A DNA stretch of 57,197 nt, from contig CALUOO010000007.1 in NCBI GenBank assembly GCA_944322345.1, forward strand, positions 1 through 57,197. Direction: 5' to 3'. A program made the position numbers and the translations under genes. The first letter of the stretch is position 1. Each line of letters starts with the position of its first letter. Origin of the DNA: an uncultured Bacteroides sp. (GTDB lineage Bacteria > Bacteroidota > Bacteroidia > Bacteroidales > Bacteroidaceae). The notes under the pieces are model-generated. The model was given only the letters and a program-made list of their open reading frames with translations, searched no databases and was not told where the DNA came from. This document shows, one piece after another, positions 1-7,631 of the stretch.

Positions 1-233
1 TTCAGCGAAGCACGGATGTCCTCCAATGTTTCATTCAACTGGCGGGCTTTTTGTGTATTTCCTTTCGCCTTGCCCAATGTGGTATCCCATTTATCAGGTT
101 CTATATCCAGCTTTGAGCTGAATTGAGAAATTTCACCGTTAAGCGACAGACGAATCATAATACCCGCTTTTCCTTCCTTGTTCAGATAGTTCTTTCTTAG
201 ATAGAACAGAATCTTAAATGTACTCTTACTCAT
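1..233 (-). CDS. Tyrosine-type site-specific recombinase, N-terminal part (cut by window edge)
   Basis: Translating the complement from the ATG at 231-233 gives about 77 residues beginning MSKSTFKILFYLRKNYLNKE and continuing with a segment on the pattern GxxxIMIRLSLNGEISQFSSK, then KWD and a helical QLNETLEDIRASL stretch. This is the arm-type DNA-binding beta domain typical of Bacteroidales tyrosine recombinases. The catalytic domain (R-H-R-Y) would lie to the left, outside the window. The gene points away from tRNA-Ser, whose 3' end lies about 300 bp away, as expected for an integrative element or prophage inserted at a tRNA 3' end. The family is fairly sure; the type of element is unknown. 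Confidence 0.8.
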   Translation of the reverse strand, partial: MSKSTFKILFYLRKNYLNKEGKAGIMIRLSLNGEISQFSSKLDIEPDKWDTTLGKAKGNTQKARQLNETLEDIRASL

Positions 234-317
234 ATCCTTTTTTAATTTAGCTCCGTTACAGTGGGTGTAATGACTTCCCTCTGCAAAGGAATAATTAATA
301 ATTGGGTTACAAGCAGA

Positions 318-439
318 CATTTGAACGTCAATGAGCGACAAATCAAGGACTTACATCGAAAATCGTTACTATTTATATAGGCTATTTTTTAGTAACGATT
401 TAGTAACGGAACTTTGTCTGAAGTGGGCATTTGAATGTC
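318..439. repeat. Repeats between integrase and tRNA (candidate recombinase arm sites)
   Basis: The 300 bp between the recombinase start and tRNA-Ser holds several short repeats. CATTTGAAYGTC occurs as direct copies at 318-329 and 428-439, exactly 110 bp apart. CGTTACT at 364-370 is inverted against AGTAACG at 391-397 and 402-408. Their place beside an integrase gene suits arm-type integrase sites or an operator for the integrase promoter. The function is inferred; the repeats are seen directly. Confidence 0.45.
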
Positions 440-461
440 TTTCGGTTGTCCACCGGATAAA

Positions 462-499
462 TAGAAAAAGTCCCGTAAAACGTTGATTTTACGGGACTT
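462..499 (-). terminator. Rho-independent terminator downstream of tRNA-Ser
   Basis: A perfect 12-bp inverted repeat (469-480 with 487-498, stem AGTCCCGTAAAA, 6-nt loop) is followed on the minus strand by TTTTTC. It lies about 36 bp past the 3' end of tRNA-Ser in the direction of tRNA transcription, so it most likely ends the tRNA transcript. It would also insulate the recombinase. Confidence 0.75.
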
Positions 500-534
500 G
501 TCTTAATTTGACTACCTAATGTCTTAGGTTTCAG

Positions 535-619
535 CGGAGAGACAGGGATTCGAACCCCGGGTACCTCGCGGTACAACGGTTTTCAAGACCGCCGCAATCG
601 ACCACTCTGCCACCTCTCC
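535..619 (-). tRNA. tRNA-Ser (anticodon UGA)
   Basis: The complement reads GGAGAGG...TGGCAGAGTGG...CTTGAAA...GGTTCGAATCC...CTCTCCG. The acceptor stem pairs GGAGAG with CTCTCC, the anticodon loop is CTTGAAA (anticodon TGA), the long variable arm is typical of class II tRNA-Ser, and the T loop TTCGAAT is standard. CCA is not encoded. The 3' end faces the recombinase gene, so this tRNA is a likely attachment site. Confidence 0.95.
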
Positions 620-661
620 TAAAGACTTATAAAAAGATTCTATACTTTTCTAAAAGCGGTG

Positions 662-692
662 CAAAGTTACGAATCATTTTTAATTTTACAAA
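662..692 (-). promoter_or_regulatory. Promoter of tRNA-Ser
   Basis: On the minus strand TAACTTTG (662-669) matches the Bacteroides -7 element TAnnTTTG, and TTTG (689-692) lies 19 bp upstream, the ideal -33 spacing. Transcription would start about 655 and run into the tRNA at 619. Confidence 0.7.
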
Positions 693-746
693 CCTTCTTA
701 TTATTTTTTTCCAATATAATAAATCTACCTCTCCCCATTTATTGGT

Positions 747-795
747 ATTTTATGTTGAAAAGCATAAAATCGCACATATTTATGCTATCTATGTG
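747..795. promoter_or_regulatory. Two inverted repeats upstream of pflB (possible operators)
   Basis: ATTTTATG (747-754) and CATAAAAT (763-770) form a perfect 8-bp inverted repeat with an 8-bp spacer. CACATA (773-778) and TATGTG (790-795) form a second one with an 11-bp spacer. Both lie just upstream of the pflB -7 element at 808-815, where an activator or repressor of a fermentation operon would bind. Neither matches the canonical FNR box. Confidence 0.4.
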
Positions 796-807
796 AAAAA
801 ACTATTG

Positions 808-815
808 TATTTTTG
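808..815 (+). promoter_or_regulatory. pflB promoter -7 element
   Basis: TATTTTTG is an exact TAnnTTTG match 50 bp before the pflB start codon. No good TTTG is seen at -33, which suits an activator-dependent promoter using the inverted repeats just upstream. Confidence 0.6.
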
Positions 816-864
816 TTCGCTCTAAAGAGAACAAGGAATACACAAACCTTTTATTATTTTTATT

Positions 865-3093
865 ATGGAATTAAACAAAATATTCAAAGATGGTCTTTGG
901 AGCAGCGAAATCAACGTCAGAGATTTCGTAAGTAATAACATTACTCCTTACGAAGGAGACGCTTCTTTTCTGGAAGGACCTACAGAACGTACCAAAGCTG
1001 TGTGGAACCGTTGCCTCGAAGCATTAAATGAAGAAAGAGCAAATAACGGTATCCGTTCCTTAGACAACAAAACAGTATCTACTATCACCTCCCATAAAGC
1101 CGGATATATAGACAAAGAAAATGAACTCATCGTTGGCTTACAGACTGATGAACTATTGAAACGCGCCATCAAGCCATTTGGAGGTATCAAAGTGGTGGAA
1201 AAAGCATGCCGTGAGAATGGTGTAGAAGTAGACGAACATGTAAAAGATATCTTTACTCATTATCGTAAGACTCATAACGACGGTGTGTTCGATGCCTATA
1301 CCGAAGAAATCCGTTCATTCCGTTCATTAGGCTTTCTGACAGGACTTCCAGACAATTACGCTCGTGGACGTATTATCGGTGACTACCGGCGGATGGCTCT
1401 TTACGGTATTGACCGGCTAATCGAAGCTAAGCAAGACGATTTACGCCACCTGACAGGTCCCATGACAGAAGCTCGTATCAGACTACGTGAAGAGGTAGCA
1501 GAGCAAATCAAGGCTCTGAAAGATATGAAAATCATGGGCGAGTATTACGGACTCGACCTGAGCCGTCCTGCCTACACAGCACAAGAAGCTGTACAATGGG
1601 TATATATGGCTTATCTGGCAGCAGTAAAAGAACAGGATGGTGCAGCCATGTCGCTCGGCAACGTTTCTTCTTTCCTTGATATATATATAGAATATGAGCT
1701 GAACAAGGGAACTATCACAGAATCCTTTGCACAGGAACTGATCGACCAATTCGTCATCAAACTACGTATGGTGCGCCATCTGCGTATGCAATCATACAAC
1801 GATATCTTTGCCGGAGATCCTACATGGGTGACCGAATCACTGGGTGGACGATTCAACGACGGACGTACGAAAGTGACCAAGACCTCATTCCGCTTCCTAC
1901 AGACACTCTACAATCTGGGACCGTCACCGGAGCCTAACCTGACCGTGCTCTGGAGTCCTGAACTTCCTGAAGGATTCAAGGAATTCTGTGCAAAAGTATC
2001 TATCGACACCTCTTCGATCCAATACGAGAACGATGATCTGATGCGCGAAGTACGCCAATCGGACGATTACGGTATCGCATGCTGCGTTTCTTATCAGGAG
2101 ATTGGCAAACAAATCCAATTCTTCGGTGCACGATGCAACTTGGCAAAGGCTCTGCTGCTTGCCATCAACGGCGGACGCTGCGAGAACACCGGCACTGTAA
2201 TGGTGAAAGGCATCCCCGTGCTGACAAGCGACGTACTGAACTTCGAAGAAGTAATGAGCAACTACAAGAAGGTGCTGAAAGAGATTGCCCGTGTCTACAA
2301 CGAAGCAATGAACATCATCCACTACATGCACGACAAGTATTACTACGAGAAGGCACAGATGGCGCTCATCGATACTAACCCACACATCAACCTTGCCTAC
2401 GGAGTGGCCGGACTCTCGATTGCCCTCGACTCTCTGTCCGCCATCAAGTATGCGAAAGTGACGGCACGCCGCAACGATATCGGACTGACCGAAGGTTTCG
2501 ACATCGAAGGCGAGTTCCCCTGCTTCGGCAACGACAACGACAAGGTTGACCATCTTGGCGTAGACTTGGTGTACTATTTCAGCGAAGAACTGAAGAAGTT
2601 GCCTGTCTACAAGAACGCTCGTCCGACACTGTCGCTGCTCACCATCACGTCGAACGTAATGTATGGCAAGAAGACCGGCGCCACTCCCGACGGACGTGCC
2701 AAGGGAGTAGCCTTCGCTCCGGGAGCCAACCCCATGCACGGACGCGACAAGAACGGTGCTATCGCCTCGCTCAGCTCGGTGGCTAAACTGCGCTACCGCG
2801 ACTCGCAGGACGGCATCAGCAACACATTCTCCATCATCCCCCGTTCGCTGGGAGCAACACGCGAGGATCAGGTAGAGAACCTTGTGACCATGATGGACGG
2901 ATACTTCACCAAGGGAGCACACCACCTGAACGTGAACGTGCTGAACCGCGACACGCTCTACGACGCAATGGAACATCCCGAGAAATATCCGCAACTCACC
3001 ATCCGCGTATCGGGCTACGCTGTCAACTTCGTAAAACTGAGCCGCGAGCATCAGCTCGAAGTCATCAGCCGCAGCTTCCACGAACGCATGTAA
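865..3093 (+). CDS. pflB: Formate C-acetyltransferase (pyruvate formate-lyase)
   Basis: This glycyl-radical enzyme converts pyruvate and CoA to acetyl-CoA and formate in anaerobic fermentation. At 742 residues it is close to the usual length of about 750. The catalytic cysteine pair lies in GIACCVSY (C406-C407), and the radical glycine lies in RVSGYAVNF near the C-terminus (G717). The start ATG follows an AT-rich leader with a Bacteroides promoter at 808-815. The activase gene follows 14 bp downstream, so the two form an operon. The first third of the gene is AT-richer in codon choice than the last third, where CTG, CGC and GAC dominate. Confidence 0.97.
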   Translation: MELNKIFKDGLWSSEINVRDFVSNNITPYEGDASFLEGPTERTKAVWNRCLEALNEERANNGIRSLDNKTVSTITSHKAGYIDKENELIVGLQTDELLKRAIKPFGGIKVVEKACRENGVEVDEHVKDIFTHYRKTHNDGVFDAYTEEIRSFRSLGFLTGLPDNYARGRIIGDYRRMALYGIDRLIEAKQDDLRHLTGPMTEARIRLREEVAEQIKALKDMKIMGEYYGLDLSRPAYTAQEAVQWVYMAYLAAVKEQDGAAMSLGNVSSFLDIYIEYELNKGTITESFAQELIDQFVIKLRMVRHLRMQSYNDIFAGDPTWVTESLGGRFNDGRTKVTKTSFRFLQTLYNLGPSPEPNLTVLWSPELPEGFKEFCAKVSIDTSSIQYENDDLMREVRQSDDYGIACCVSYQEIGKQIQFFGARCNLAKALLLAINGGRCENTGTVMVKGIPVLTSDVLNFEEVMSNYKKVLKEIARVYNEAMNIIHYMHDKYYYEKAQMALIDTNPHINLAYGVAGLSIALDSLSAIKYAKVTARRNDIGLTEGFDIEGEFPCFGNDNDKVDHLGVDLVYYFSEELKKLPVYKNARPTLSLLTITSNVMYGKKTGATPDGRAKGVAFAPGANPMHGRDKNGAIASLSSVAKLRYRDSQDGISNTFSIIPRSLGATREDQVENLVTMMDGYFTKGAHHLNVNVLNRDTLYDAMEHPEKYPQLTIRVSGYAVNFVKLSREHQLEVISRSFHERM

Positions 3094-3107
3094 GAAGTAG
3101 AAAAGAT

Positions 3108-3836
3108 ATGACTATCAACGTACATTCATACGAAAGTATGGGAACATTCGACGGGCCGGGATTGCGGCTCGTCGTTTTTCTGCAAGGCTGCCAGTTCCGC
3201 TGCCTCTACTGCGCCAACCCCGATACCATCTCACCGCAGGGAGGAAGACCTACCGAAGCGGAAGAAATCATCCGCATGGCTGTCAACCAAAAGCCATTCT
3301 TCGGACGACGGGGAGGTGTCACCTTCTCCGGAGGCGAGCCCACGTTTCAGGCAAAGGCGCTGATTCCCATCGTCCGCCGACTGAAGGAGGAAGGCATACA
3401 TGTCTGCCTCGACAGCAACGGAGGCATCTGGAACAGCGACGTGGAAGAGTTGCTGGGGCTGACAGACTTAGTGTTGCTCGACATAAAAGAACGGAACGAC
3501 GAGGCACACCGTCTGCTGACGGGACGAAGTAACGGACAGACACTGCGCACCGCCGAATGGCTGGAACGGAACGGACGCCCCTTCTGGCTGCGCTACGTAC
3601 TGGTGCCCGAATACAGCGACCGTGAGGAAGACATCCGCCTGCTGGGCGAGACGCTGGGTAGCTACCGGATGATCGGGCGCGTCGAACTCCTGCCCTACCA
3701 CACACTGGGCGTACACAAGTACGAGGCGATGGGCTTGGAGTATCAGCTGAAAGATGTAAAAGAGAACACTCCCCAGCAGCTCGACCGCGCTGCCGCACTG
3801 CTGAGGGAATACTTCGCAAACGTGGTGGTAAACTGA
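3108..3836 (+). CDS. pflA: Pyruvate formate-lyase activating enzyme (radical SAM)
   Basis: This radical SAM enzyme installs the glycyl radical on pyruvate formate-lyase. The CxxxCxxC cluster motif is seen as GCQFRCLYCANPD (C28, C32, C35), followed by the glycine-rich VTFSGGEPTFQ motif that contacts SAM. The 242-residue length is normal. It begins 14 bp after pflB, and tight coupling of lyase and activase is the rule in this family. Downstream lie a weak hairpin and the palindromic array at 4016-4099. Confidence 0.96.
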   Translation: MTINVHSYESMGTFDGPGLRLVVFLQGCQFRCLYCANPDTISPQGGRPTEAEEIIRMAVNQKPFFGRRGGVTFSGGEPTFQAKALIPIVRRLKEEGIHVCLDSNGGIWNSDVEELLGLTDLVLLDIKERNDEAHRLLTGRSNGQTLRTAEWLERNGRPFWLRYVLVPEYSDREEDIRLLGETLGSYRMIGRVELLPYHTLGVHKYEAMGLEYQLKDVKENTPQQLDRAAALLREYFANVVVN

Positions 3837-3874
3837 CAAGAAACGCCGCCACCCCTATTCCCCTCTTGTCTGAA

Positions 3875-3907
3875 ACGGCTGCCCCTCCTATGGCGAAGGG
3901 CGGCCGT
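3875..3907 (+). terminator. Hairpin downstream of pflA
   Basis: ACGGCTGCCC (3875-3884) pairs with GGGCGGCCGT (3898-3907) with one G-U wobble and a 13-nt loop, about 40 bp after the pflA stop. No strong T-run follows, so termination is plausible but not certain. Confidence 0.45.
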
Positions 3908-4015
3908 CTCTGTATCTACCCTCTCCCACTTCGGTAGGAAAGCCTCTCTACATAAGCAGATATTCTCCATCAGATATGTTAACATTCTTCCTATCTTCAG
4001 TAAGGAATCTCTGTT

Positions 4016-4099
4016 CGACGTCGCCGAATATATATTCGGCGACGTCGTATATGTATTCGGCGCTGCCGAATACATGTTCACCGATGCCGAACAAAGAAT
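4016..4099. repeat. 21-bp periodic palindromic array (array E)
   Basis: Four units of 21 bp (4016-4036, 4037-4057, 4058-4078, 4079-4099) share CG-CG and GCCGAATA-type elements. The first 32 bp (4016-4047) are a perfect palindrome centred on ATAT. Next, ATGTATTCGGC (4051-4061) is inverted against GCCGAATACAT (4065-4075) with a 3-bp spacer. The array sits between the convergent pflA and transglutaminase genes. No reading frame or terminator T-run explains it. The unit length and intergenic placement match five other arrays in this window. The rest of the 455-bp gap holds the two terminator hairpins and CTTCATATGAAG, a 12-bp palindrome near 4100. Confidence 0.8.
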
Positions 4100-4224
4100 A
4101 CTTCATATGAAGCAGAACCACACTTCCTGTTCCTTAAAAAGACAGATAAGTGTCCAATCAACTTTTTATAAGTATCCCTCTCTCCGACAGCAGCGTATGT
4201 ACACACGGGTAGAAAGGCATCTAC

Positions 4225-4265
4225 AAAGAGAGGGGACAGAGAGCCTCATCGCCCTCTGTCCCCTC
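4225..4265 (-). terminator. Terminator of the transglutaminase-like gene
   Basis: A perfect 12-bp inverted repeat (4230-4241 with 4254-4265, stem GAGGGGACAGAG) lies 26 bp past the stop codon on the minus strand. It is followed there by CTCTTTG, a modest T-rich run. Confidence 0.65.
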
Positions 4266-4291
4266 ACTCAGCCCGGTGCGGGAGGAAGTAT

Positions 4292-7120
4292 CTACAGACC
4301 GCGCACCACCTTCATCAACTGCTCGCCCAGCCCGATGGTGTATCCCTGCGACACGAACACAACGCGGTTGAACGTGTCGGCAATGATAAACAGCGGCAGG
4401 CTCTCCTTATGTTTCAGCTCCATCCCCTCCACAATCTGCTGCTGTATGCTGTGGTCGGTATCGATGCCATAGATAACGGTCGACGGCAGACCGGGGAACT
4501 CTTCGGGACGGAACTTGCGGCTTTGCGCCTCGTCGGGGAAGAGCAGTACCAACTTCCTGCCCCACTTCTCCAGCTCGGCACTCATGGCAGCAATGTCCTT
4601 CAGCGCATGATTGGTCGGTTCCTGTCCCACGCCCAGAACACCGACTACGAAATAGCCGCGTCCGCATGCCTGAAGCAGACTTTGCGTCTCGCCCGTATCC
4701 ATCCGGCGGAAGAGAGACTCGGAGTTGAAGTTGCCGATGACGGCGACCTTCTCACCCGAAGGGCGGAGAGTGAAGGGTATCCGGAGGGCACCCGGCTCGG
4801 AGACGTAATCGTGAGTACCGTTTACGTTGCTGCTCCGCCATATGTCATAGCAGTCGGTAGCCTCCTTGTGGGGCACAACAAAGGAAGAAAGATGCGCCAA
4901 CACCCCGCCGTTTGCCAAGCGTGTGCCGGTGGTCAGCAGGTAATAGCCGCCGTACAGATAGCCATCGTTGCGGAACTCGTTGTTGTCAGAGTTCAGCAGC
5001 TTCGCCTGCCCGTCCGCTATTTCCGAGAGGGTGTACTTGTCATAATACTTCACCCTGTTGTCGTAAGGATTCAGCAGCGGCTTTTCGTCCACGTAGAAGC
5101 GGAAAGGAGTGCGTGCAGGCTGCGGTTGCTCCTCCCCGTCGAAGCGGACAATCTTGAACGCTCTTTCTCCACCCAATACCACTTCGGATGGCGCTACAAA
5201 GTAGCCTACCTGCCCGTCCATCGGACGGATACGTGCTGGAATGCCCAGCGAGCGCGCCAGTGCCACGAAGAAGATGTCACGCGAATGGCTGTCAGCCACC
5301 CGTGCACGCCATACTCCCTCAGGCGAGATGGGGATAGCCTGCGAGTTGTACGTATTGTCTACCTTTATATATTTGCCTGTCCATTCTGCCAATGACTCCG
5401 GGTTCTTGCGAAACGCCTCCGCCTCGTCTTTGGAGAACTGCGACTGGAAAAAGGCGCGGTAGGAAGTCAGCATCTCGTTGTCAATGCGCGGGTTCAATAT
5501 ATCGGTGGTTTCGTGTAGAGGGACGTCAGCACACAGTTTCATCGGAATGCAACAACGATAGACCGGATCATGGGCATCCTCCGTATGCATAAAGTGGTCT
5601 GCCAACACTTCATAAGAAACATCGCGCAAGTCCTTTTCCGAAAGCTGATGAAGCAATGCCAACCCCTTGTAGAGTTTTCCCTGCTTATACGCCTCTTGAA
5701 GAAAACGGCAGATAACAGCATGATTTCCCCGCGCCTTCTCTACCAGCGAAGAGACTTGCAGATGCCATAAGCTGTTCTTTATGCGCTTATCCAATTTCTC
5801 CCACTCTACTGCCTTGATATCGGCAAGAATGGAATCTGTCTGTTCACTTGTCGGGAATGTCGCTACATATGTATTCCGTATGGAGTCTTCCTGCGCCATG
5901 CGGCGGTCGTTCTCTGCACGCTGTTCAGGAGTCACTTCGGGAAGCTGTGCATTCTCAACAGGAGGAACGATGTCAATATCCACGTCGAACACATCCCCTT
6001 CTTTCTTGTCCAATGCCAGCACCAACTCCTGCTGTTTACCGAACGACAACTTGGCAAAGCCGAAACGTCCGTTGTCCGCAGATGCCCATACCAGCATATC
6101 ACCGAGTCCGGCACTCATCGACACCTTTCCATCTGCATCTGTATATTTTGTAGCTACCGTATAGAACTCGGCATAATTATATACCTTGAATTCCACTCTT
6201 GCATGTGCTACGGGCTGTCCACCCTCATTTTTTACAGTCACCGTTGCCTTAGCAGTAGGAGCATAATTCGCCGTCACATTGATTTCGGTATAATTCGGTG
6301 TCTCTGACATTACCTCTTCTGTTCCGGTATAACGTCCGAAAACCTTGGTATGCATCAACATTCCCCGGCTGGCAGGTGCATTAAACCATCCCAGATTCAA
6401 TACCGGCTCAGGTTCGCAGGCTCCCAAGAAATACCACTTTCCGTCAGCCCATGCTTCCACCCAAGCGTGATTGTCATCTGTATGTGCCCACCGAGGTGTA
6501 TACACCTGCCTAGCAGGAATACCAACAGAACGCAGTGCAGCTACGGCAAAAGTAGACTCTTCTCCACAACGCCCGTATGCCGTCTTCACCGAAGCTAATG
6601 GCGAGCTGGTACGTGCATCACTCGGACGATACACCACTTTCTCATGACACCAATGATTCACCTCAAGAATAGCATCCTTCATTGAAAGTCCCTTTACCCG
6701 TTCTTTCAACTCCGCATAAAACACCTTGCGTGAATCGTCCAAGTTCTCATTGTTCACACGAATAGGAAGTACAAAGTGCCGATAGAGTTCATCAGAGACT
6801 TCTTTTCCCCACGTCATTTCCTTACGCGTCTGTTCTGATTGACGGATATTTTCCAAATAGTACTCACCCGAATAGTCCGTTATATCCCCTATAGGCATAT
6901 AAGCATACAAGAATATCAATGCCTCTCGTTCAGCAGATGTCAAACCTTCCTTATCAACTATTGCAGACAAATCTCCATAAGGAAGATCTTTCTGTTTTTG
7001 CTCAAAATCCTTCATTACCTGCTCTCGATAAGATGGATCTTTTAGAAAGTGAGAATCATTGCATGATAACATTACCACAGACAAAAGCGGCACACAAAAA
7101 AAGCGAATCAGTGTTTTCAT
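4292..7120 (-). CDS. Transglutaminase-like lipoprotein with C-terminal thioredoxin-like domain
   Basis: The 942-residue protein starts with a lipoprotein signal (MKTLIRFFCVPLLSVVMLSC, acylated Cys followed by N). A transglutaminase-like core follows, with GRCGEES (C185), then DNHAWVEAW supplying the His and GKWYFLG downstream. A beta-sandwich segment (about 270-370) follows. Near residue 600 a second, weaker transglutaminase-like stretch includes FFVALARSLGIPARI. The last 150 residues look like a thioredoxin/peroxiredoxin fold (VAVIGNFNSES, KLVLLFPDE, PLFIIADTFNRVVF), but no CxxC is evident there. It is probably periplasmic or surface-anchored; its substrate is unknown, and peptide cleavage is as likely as crosslinking. 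It is a single gene facing pflA. Codon use turns GC-richer toward its 3' end. Confidence 0.85.
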   Translation of the reverse strand: MKTLIRFFCVPLLSVVMLSCNDSHFLKDPSYREQVMKDFEQKQKDLPYGDLSAIVDKEGLTSAEREALIFLYAYMPIGDITDYSGEYYLENIRQSEQTRKEMTWGKEVSDELYRHFVLPIRVNNENLDDSRKVFYAELKERVKGLSMKDAILEVNHWCHEKVVYRPSDARTSSPLASVKTAYGRCGEESTFAVAALRSVGIPARQVYTPRWAHTDDNHAWVEAWADGKWYFLGACEPEPVLNLGWFNAPASRGMLMHTKVFGRYTGTEEVMSETPNYTEINVTANYAPTAKATVTVKNEGGQPVAHARVEFKVYNYAEFYTVATKYTDADGKVSMSAGLGDMLVWASADNGRFGFAKLSFGKQQELVLALDKKEGDVFDVDIDIVPPVENAQLPEVTPEQRAENDRRMAQEDSIRNTYVATFPTSEQTDSILADIKAVEWEKLDKRIKNSLWHLQVSSLVEKARGNHAVICRFLQEAYKQGKLYKGLALLHQLSEKDLRDVSYEVLADHFMHTEDAHDPVYRCCIPMKLCADVPLHETTDILNPRIDNEMLTSYRAFFQSQFSKDEAEAFRKNPESLAEWTGKYIKVDNTYNSQAIPISPEGVWRARVADSHSRDIFFVALARSLGIPARIRPMDGQVGYFVAPSEVVLGGERAFKIVRFDGEEQPQPARTPFRFYVDEKPLLNPYDNRVKYYDKYTLSEIADGQAKLLNSDNNEFRNDGYLYGGYYLLTTGTRLANGGVLAHLSSFVVPHKEATDCYDIWRSSNVNGTHDYVSEPGALRIPFTLRPSGEKVAVIGNFNSESLFRRMDTGETQSLLQACGRGYFVVGVLGVGQEPTNHALKDIAAMSAELEKWGRKLVLLFPDEAQSRKFRPEEFPGLPSTVIYGIDTDHSIQQQIVEGMELKHKESLPLFIIADTFNRVVFVSQGYTIGLGEQLMKVVRGL

Positions 7121-7320
7121 CTTCGATATATTTTTCTATTATACAAGGTATAAAAAGCATTTTTGCAAAAATACGATATTTTTCTATAAGCCTACCTAGA
7201 GGCAGGGATTATCTGTCACAATCTTGTAATATAGAAACGAAAACAAATCCCATTAGCAATAAAAATCAAATAAAAAAGAAAAAAAACATGTTTTATAGCA
7301 CATATTTCAAAAAATCATCG

Positions 7321-7328
7321 TACATTTG
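7321..7328 (+). promoter_or_regulatory. Promoter of the 45-residue small gene
   Basis: TACATTTG matches TAnnTTTG exactly, 73 bp before the small ATG at 7401. The leader between them carries a hairpin at 7360-7380. The rest of the 280-bp gap upstream is AT-rich and should also hold the divergent promoter of the transglutaminase gene, which I could not place. Confidence 0.6.
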
Positions 7329-7359
7329 CAGCGTAATAAGAAAAGAAAAATGTAAAACC

Positions 7360-7380
7360 GTTCTCCAAAACGTGGAGAAC
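7360..7380 (+). promoter_or_regulatory. 5' leader hairpin of the small gene
   Basis: GTTCTCCA (7360-7367) pairs perfectly with TGGAGAAC (7373-7380) around a 5-nt loop, ending 20 bp before the start codon. It lies inside the predicted transcript just upstream of the purine-rich AAAGAGGAAA. It may stabilise the mRNA or control translation. Confidence 0.5.
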
Positions 7381-7400
7381 AAAAAAAGAGGAAACAAATT

Positions 7401-7538
7401 ATGAAAAAGAATTTAAATGAAAAAATTATGATGCTACAATATCGCATCAAACGTTATCAGTCAATGGGAAATGGTATTATGTGCCAATCTTTGAATGGTA
7501 AACTTCAAAAGCTGCTGAATCAGCAGACTGCTATGTAA
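7401..7538 (+). CDS. Small basic protein, 45 residues, unknown function
   Basis: The frame starts MKKNLNEKIMMLQYRIKRYQ and ends LLNQQTAM with a TAA at 7536-7538. It is preceded by AGAGGAAAC as a ribosome-binding region, by a consensus promoter (7321-7328) and a leader hairpin, and followed by a clear terminator (7569-7604). It is therefore a complete stand-alone small gene. The product is Lys/Arg/Gln-rich, probably helical, with no membrane segment. I do not recognise the family. The complete transcription unit is the best evidence that it is real; an sRNA with an incidental frame is the alternative. Confidence 0.7.
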   Translation: MKKNLNEKIMMLQYRIKRYQSMGNGIMCQSLNGKLQKLLNQQTAM

Positions 7539-7568
7539 AATAGAGAATAACATAATACAATAAAATTT

Positions 7569-7604
7569 AGGAGTGGTAAGGTAAATTCTTTCCACTCCTT
7601 TTTT
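7569..7604 (+). terminator. Rho-independent terminator of the small gene
   Basis: AGGAGTGG (7569-7576) pairs perfectly with CCACTCCT (7592-7599), followed by TTTTTC, 30 bp after the stop codon. Confidence 0.85.
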
Positions 7605-7631
7605 CATATTATAAATGCATCCTGGTGGAGA

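Noticed and set aside
747-795. FNR box upstream of pflB
   Set aside because: The inverted repeats do not match TTGAT-n4-ATCAA; kept only as unassigned operators.
1924-3081. Long minus-strand frame (385 codons) opposite pflB
   Set aside because: It is exactly antisense to the conserved GC-rich pflB sequence, which lacks stops in that frame by codon bias. It has no ribosome site or family resemblance.
4409-5395. Plus-strand frame of 328 codons opposite the transglutaminase-like gene
   Set aside because: Antisense shadow; the minus-strand protein has a lipoprotein signal and catalytic motifs.
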